DNA from: Candidatus Bathyarchaeota archaeon
GTDB lineage: Archaea; Thermoproteota; Bathyarchaeia; 40CM-2-53-6
Assembly: GCA_005888755.1 (NCBI GenBank)
Contig: VBBQ01000001.1
Coordinates: 1-7,888, forward strand
DNA length: 7,888 bases
Reading direction: 5' to 3'
Part shown: piece after piece, positions 6,153 through 7,888 of the stretch
How the letters are laid out: each line of letters begins with the position of its first letter
Position numbering within the stretch: the first letter of the stretch is position 1
Position numbers and translations under genes: made by a program
Notes under the pieces: model-generated
Told to the model about the DNA's origin: nothing
The model's input: the letters and a program-made list of their open reading frames with translations, nothing else
Database searches by the model: none

Positions 6153-6170
6153 GACAATCCCCGGAGAGCT

Positions 6171-6209
6171 AGGAGGCGTCAAACCTCTTAGCCCCTCCTT
6201 TTCTTCTGC
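6171..6209 (+). terminator. hairpin plus T-rich tract, terminator of the propeller gene
   Basis: AGGAGG at 6171-6176 can pair with CCTCCT at 6194-6199, or GAGG with CCTC at 6184-6187. A T-rich tract follows to about 6207. It begins 18 bases after the stop codon, on the coding strand. Confidence 0.45.
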
Positions 6210-6250
6210 TGTCCTAATACTCGTCTAGGGCCTTCGCTGGTCTTTGAGAG

Positions 6251-6256
6251 AAAAAA
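6251..6256 (-). terminator. T6 run (minus strand), terminator of the RAM-domain gene
   Basis: Six A residues on the plus strand give a T6 run on the minus strand, 32 bases beyond the stop codon of the gene at 6288-6809. CCTCC precedes the run on that strand. It is convergent with the plus terminator just before it. Confidence 0.5.
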
Positions 6257-6287
6257 GGAGGTTTCTGGAGAGTCCGCTCGTGCGGGT

Positions 6288-6809
6288 CTAGAACCGTCCG
6301 AACTTCTCGGGCAGGCTGTAGGATATGAGGGTCTCGCTGGCCGTGATTCCGTTGATGCTGCCTATCTTCTCAACGGACTGTTCCAGAAGCTCCTCAGAAC
6401 TGTCGGCCCTGAAAGCCGCCAGTATGTCGAACGCTCCAGGTACCACGTGTGCCTCTGCAAAGTTCGGGATAGTCTTGAGTTTCCGCAGAATCGTGTCAAA
6501 GCTGCCTCTAACCTTCAAGAGAGCGAACGCGAGTGCACTCTCCCTGTCTGGTCGGTTGGAGCTGTTGATGATGCTCTCGAAGGATATGGTTGTCTGAGTA
6601 TTTGTGATGCTTGGAATGCTCCTGATCTTCTCCATCGTGGTGAAGGCCTTCGTCGGCTCGTTGGTTCGAAGCTTGATCACAAGATCGAATCGTCCCGTTA
6701 CAGGTGTTGCGGATTCGACGTTGGGAAGGCGCTGGATCTGGGAAATTGTGCGTGCACGTTCTCCTTTGCATTTGGCGAATATGTAGCCTGTCTGGTCATT
6801 TCTTGCCAT
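6288..6809 (-). CDS. tandem Lrp/AsnC effector-binding (RAM) domain protein without HTH
   Basis: The 173-residue protein consists of two copies of the ligand-binding RAM domain of Lrp/AsnC regulators (about residues 7-78 and 91-166). The repeat is visible directly: LPNVESATPVTGRFDLVIKL (28-47) against IPNFAEAHVVPGAFDILAAF (114-133), each with the G-x-F-D-(L/I) turn typical of the family. No helix-turn-helix precedes either copy, and the protein begins almost at the first strand. It cannot bind DNA in the usual Lrp way. Stand-alone RAM proteins are known in archaea and bacteria; they sense amino acids or similar small molecules and may act by pairing with full regulators or enzymes. RAM domains dimerise through their sheets, so two in one chain could make a pseudo-dimer. 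The ATG at 6809 gives the expected N-terminus; a weak GGTAG lies seven bases upstream. Family assignment is firm; ligand and partner are unknown. Confidence 0.9.
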   Translation of the reverse strand: MARNDQTGYIFAKCKGERARTISQIQRLPNVESATPVTGRFDLVIKLRTNEPTKAFTTMEKIRSIPSITNTQTTISFESIINSSNRPDRESALAFALLKVRGSFDTILRKLKTIPNFAEAHVVPGAFDILAAFRADSSEELLEQSVEKIGSINGITASETLISYSLPEKFGRF

Positions 6810-6821
6810 TTTTTTCTACCG

Positions 6822-6860
6822 TAGAGAAACGCGATCACTCAACCTATTTCTCTAAACGCG
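6822..6860. repeat. inverted repeat with flanking direct repeats, possible operator
   Basis: TAGAGAAA (6822-6829) and TTTCTCTA (6847-6854) form a perfect 8-base inverted repeat with a 17-base gap. AAACGCG occurs at 6827-6833 and again at 6854-6860, 27 bases apart. The block lies 13-51 bases upstream of the RAM-domain gene, where a regulator would bind. Confidence 0.4.
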
Positions 6861-7093
6861 TACTCTAACCCCCTAGAGTGTGTAACACCAGGTACTGGCC
6901 GATAGGAGAGCCCTGGATAGTTTATCTTCGGTCCCACTTCGTCTCTTTCGACCGCAAATAGCCCGGATTTGAATGCCGACTGCCCCCGGAAGCGCGGGAA
7001 TATGGTACGCGACCTTTCTGACGGTCGAGCATGACGCTCTCGTTCAAGAGAACAAAGAAAGAGCAGAAGGCGGTCCTTAGACGCTACCCTGGA
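6861..7093. other. intergenic stretch between divergent genes
   Basis: With its flanks, about 350 bases between 6810 and 7156 hold no convincing gene. The plus frame that opens at ATG 7031 joins the coiled-coil gene, but its first 42 codons lack a ribosome-binding site. They also span a TATA-like box, so they are probably untranslated. A minus frame at 6839-7096 is Arg/Ser-rich and unsupported. Confidence 0.4.
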
Positions 7094-7100
7094 CATATAG
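7094..7100 (+). promoter_or_regulatory. TATA-like box of the coiled-coil gene
   Basis: CATATAG is centred at 7097 and predicts transcription from about 7124. This leaves a leader of roughly 33 bases that contains the Shine-Dalgarno sequence at 7145-7150. Confidence 0.35.
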
Positions 7101-7144
7101 CACTAGGAACATCAGGATTAGATGGGCGCTCGGAAGAGCTGTTC

Positions 7145-7150
7145 GGTGAT
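7145..7150 (+). promoter_or_regulatory. Shine-Dalgarno GGTGAT deciding the start at 7157
   Basis: GGTGAT matches the archaeal anti-Shine-Dalgarno complement over six bases, and six bases separate it from the ATG at 7157. The in-frame ATG at 7031 has nothing comparable. This is the strongest ribosome-binding site in the window. Confidence 0.65.
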
Positions 7151-7156
7151 TACATA

Positions 7157-7621
7157 ATGTCCAAGTTACAAGTCAGCGAGAACAGTCTGACTGATATTGC
7201 AAATACGACTCTGGCGAATCAGCTGGAGTCGCGCTTGAAGGAGCTTGAGAGAAACATCGCTGTGGCTCGGCAGTTTATCGGCATGGCCGATGAATGCTAC
7301 TCGAAAGTCAAGCACGAGTGGGAGCTATTGCAGCAGGACATCGGGGTCAAGAACGCGGCCACCAACCAAACTCGATACCTTCCATCTACTGAAGAAAGAA
7401 CAGACGAGCCAGAAATCAAGGATACTCCTCGCAGGGAGAAGAGGGGCAAGTCGGAGTCTCAACGGAAGAAGGACGAGAATTCTCCCGACATTTCACCCGG
7501 ACCAGAGGATCACGCCGAGTTTGCGAAGAACGGAAAATCGAGCCGAAAACAGTCGGAAACTTTCAGCCAGGATTTCAAGCATGGCAAAAGGTCCAAGGCG
7601 TCACTAAAGAAGACTCAATAG
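7157..7621 (+). CDS. coiled-coil protein with charged lysine-rich tail, unrecognised
   Basis: The 154-residue protein begins MSKLQVSENSLTDIANTTLA. A long amphipathic helix runs from about residue 18 to 62, with LESRLKELERNIAVARQF as a likely coiled-coil core. From about residue 68 to the end the sequence is low-complexity and highly charged (Lys, Arg, Glu, Asp, Ser, Pro) and is predicted to be disordered. The last 30 residues are strongly basic (KSSRKQS, KHGKRSKASLKK). There is no signal peptide or membrane helix, so it is cytoplasmic. The layout suits an oligomer that touches nucleic acid or another acidic partner through its tail, but this is inference. The start at 7157 is chosen over ATG 7031 because GGTGAT lies six bases before it and a TATA-like box sits inside the longer frame. 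I do not recognise a family. Confidence 0.7.
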   Translation: MSKLQVSENSLTDIANTTLANQLESRLKELERNIAVARQFIGMADECYSKVKHEWELLQQDIGVKNAATNQTRYLPSTEERTDEPEIKDTPRREKRGKSESQRKKDENSPDISPGPEDHAEFAKNGKSSRKQSETFSQDFKHGKRSKASLKKTQ

Positions 7622-7626
7622 TTTTT
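7622..7626 (+). terminator. T5 run ending the coiled-coil gene
   Basis: Five T residues directly follow the TAG stop codon. With CACAG and the A5 run at 7632-7636 they form a small symmetrical element that would serve both convergent genes. Confidence 0.45.
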
Positions 7627-7631
7627 CACAG

Positions 7632-7636
7632 AAAAA
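7632..7636 (-). terminator. T5 run (minus strand) ending the Ig-like gene
   Basis: Five A residues on the plus strand are a T5 run on the minus strand, 22 bases beyond the stop codon of the gene that starts outside the window. It mirrors the plus-strand T5 run. Confidence 0.4.
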
Positions 7637-7658
7637 GACGCTTACGGATGATCCTAGG

Positions 7659-7888
7659 CTAGGTCACAACTATGGTGACCGCTAGGCTGGGCGAGATAGT
7701 AGAGTAACCCTGGAAAATTGTCACGGTTCCAGTGTAAGTTCCTTTACAAGCGAGCGCAGCCACGAGACAATGCGCGGTCACGGTGACAGGGTCCGGAGCC
7801 GGACCGCATGTCGCCTCGCCTGTCGGACTAATGGTAAGGCTCACTTTGGTCGGGTTACTGACGGAAGTATGGAAAACTACGTTAGCGA
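7659..7888 (-). CDS. C-terminal end of a secreted-type beta-rich (Ig-like) protein, partial
   Basis: The minus-strand frame is open from the window edge to TAG at 7659-7661, giving the last 75 codons of a gene that begins outside the window. The GTG at 7844 is not the likely start, because the frame continues upstream with similar composition (NVVFHTSVSNPTKV). The sequence is rich in Thr, Val, Ser and Pro, with alternating hydrophobic residues such as VSLTISPTGEATCG and GTYTGTVTIFQGY. That is typical of Ig-like or related beta-sandwich repeats in archaeal surface proteins. Three Cys residues (in ATCGP, AHCL and LACKG) may form a disulfide. It ends in AVTIVVT with no membrane anchor. A perfect GGTCAC/GTGACC inverted repeat lies near the stop (7662-7667 and 7675-7680). 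The exact domain family cannot be named from this fragment. Confidence 0.65.
   Translation of the reverse strand, partial: ANVVFHTSVSNPTKVSLTISPTGEATCGPAPDPVTVTAHCLVAALACKGTYTGTVTIFQGYSTISPSLAVTIVVT

Noticed and set aside
6945-7015. tRNA-like block containing CCCGGATTTGAA on the plus strand, like the T-arm of a minus-strand tRNA
   Set aside because: The T-loop looks right, but the two sides of the stem do not pair and no acceptor or anticodon arms can be drawn.
6839-7096. 85-codon minus-strand frame between the RAM-domain and coiled-coil genes
   Set aside because: Arg/Ser-rich shadow composition, no start signal, and it would cover the putative operator and the TATA-like box of the coiled-coil gene.
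1-7888. CRISPR array, transposon or phage module
   Set aside because: No regularly spaced direct repeats, transposase, integrase or phage-type genes were seen on either strand.

Overview
The window looks like archaeal chromosomal DNA, most likely Thermoproteota (Nitrososphaeria-like). The evidence is indirect. Several genes have an A/T-rich TATA-like box about 27-28 bases before the start codon and no Shine-Dalgarno sequence (leaderless style). Others have a GGTG or GGTGAT ribosome-binding site. Terminators are short T-runs. The gene content also fits: a stand-alone Lrp/AsnC ligand-binding protein, a membrane-anchored blue-copper protein and secreted Asp-box propellers. The lineage is an inference from content, not from a marker gene.

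Layout. A complete family III (CaiB/BaiF) CoA-transferase lies at 122-1300 (+). The 549 bases after it hold only a weak 45-codon reading frame and a 21-base segment that resembles a tRNA 3' end on the minus strand. A small two-helix membrane protein with a C-terminal zinc ribbon follows (1850-2293, +). After it comes an in-frame vestige of a second CoA-transferase C-terminus (about 2432-2602, +), which keeps 40 of 56 residues of the intact gene. Convergent to it is a six-helix membrane protein (2608-3240, -) with an apparently undescribed three-fold hairpin repeat. Divergent from that is an anchored or secreted protein (3416-3907, +), probably OB-fold-like. Next come a blue-copper protein (4090-4524, -) and a divergent secreted Asp-box propeller (4677-6152, +; longest possible start 4626). 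A protein made of two tandem Lrp/AsnC effector (RAM) domains without a DNA-binding domain follows (6288-6809, -). Then comes a coiled-coil protein with a long charged, lysine-rich tail (7157-7621, +). The window ends inside a gene whose C-terminal Ig-like beta-rich end lies at 7659-7888 (-).

How the genes relate. Strands alternate and no long operon is visible, so most genes look monocistronic. The theme is the cell surface: anchored OB-like protein, copper protein, propeller, Ig-like protein and two integral membrane proteins. One acyl-CoA metabolic enzyme and one small-molecule-sensing protein sit among them. No CRISPR array, IS element, rRNA or complete tRNA was found. The observations most worth follow-up are the E-x6-W / (V/I)EH triple repeat in the membrane protein, the CoA-transferase vestige, and the possible tRNA-derived attachment-site remnant between the two CoA-transferase copies.
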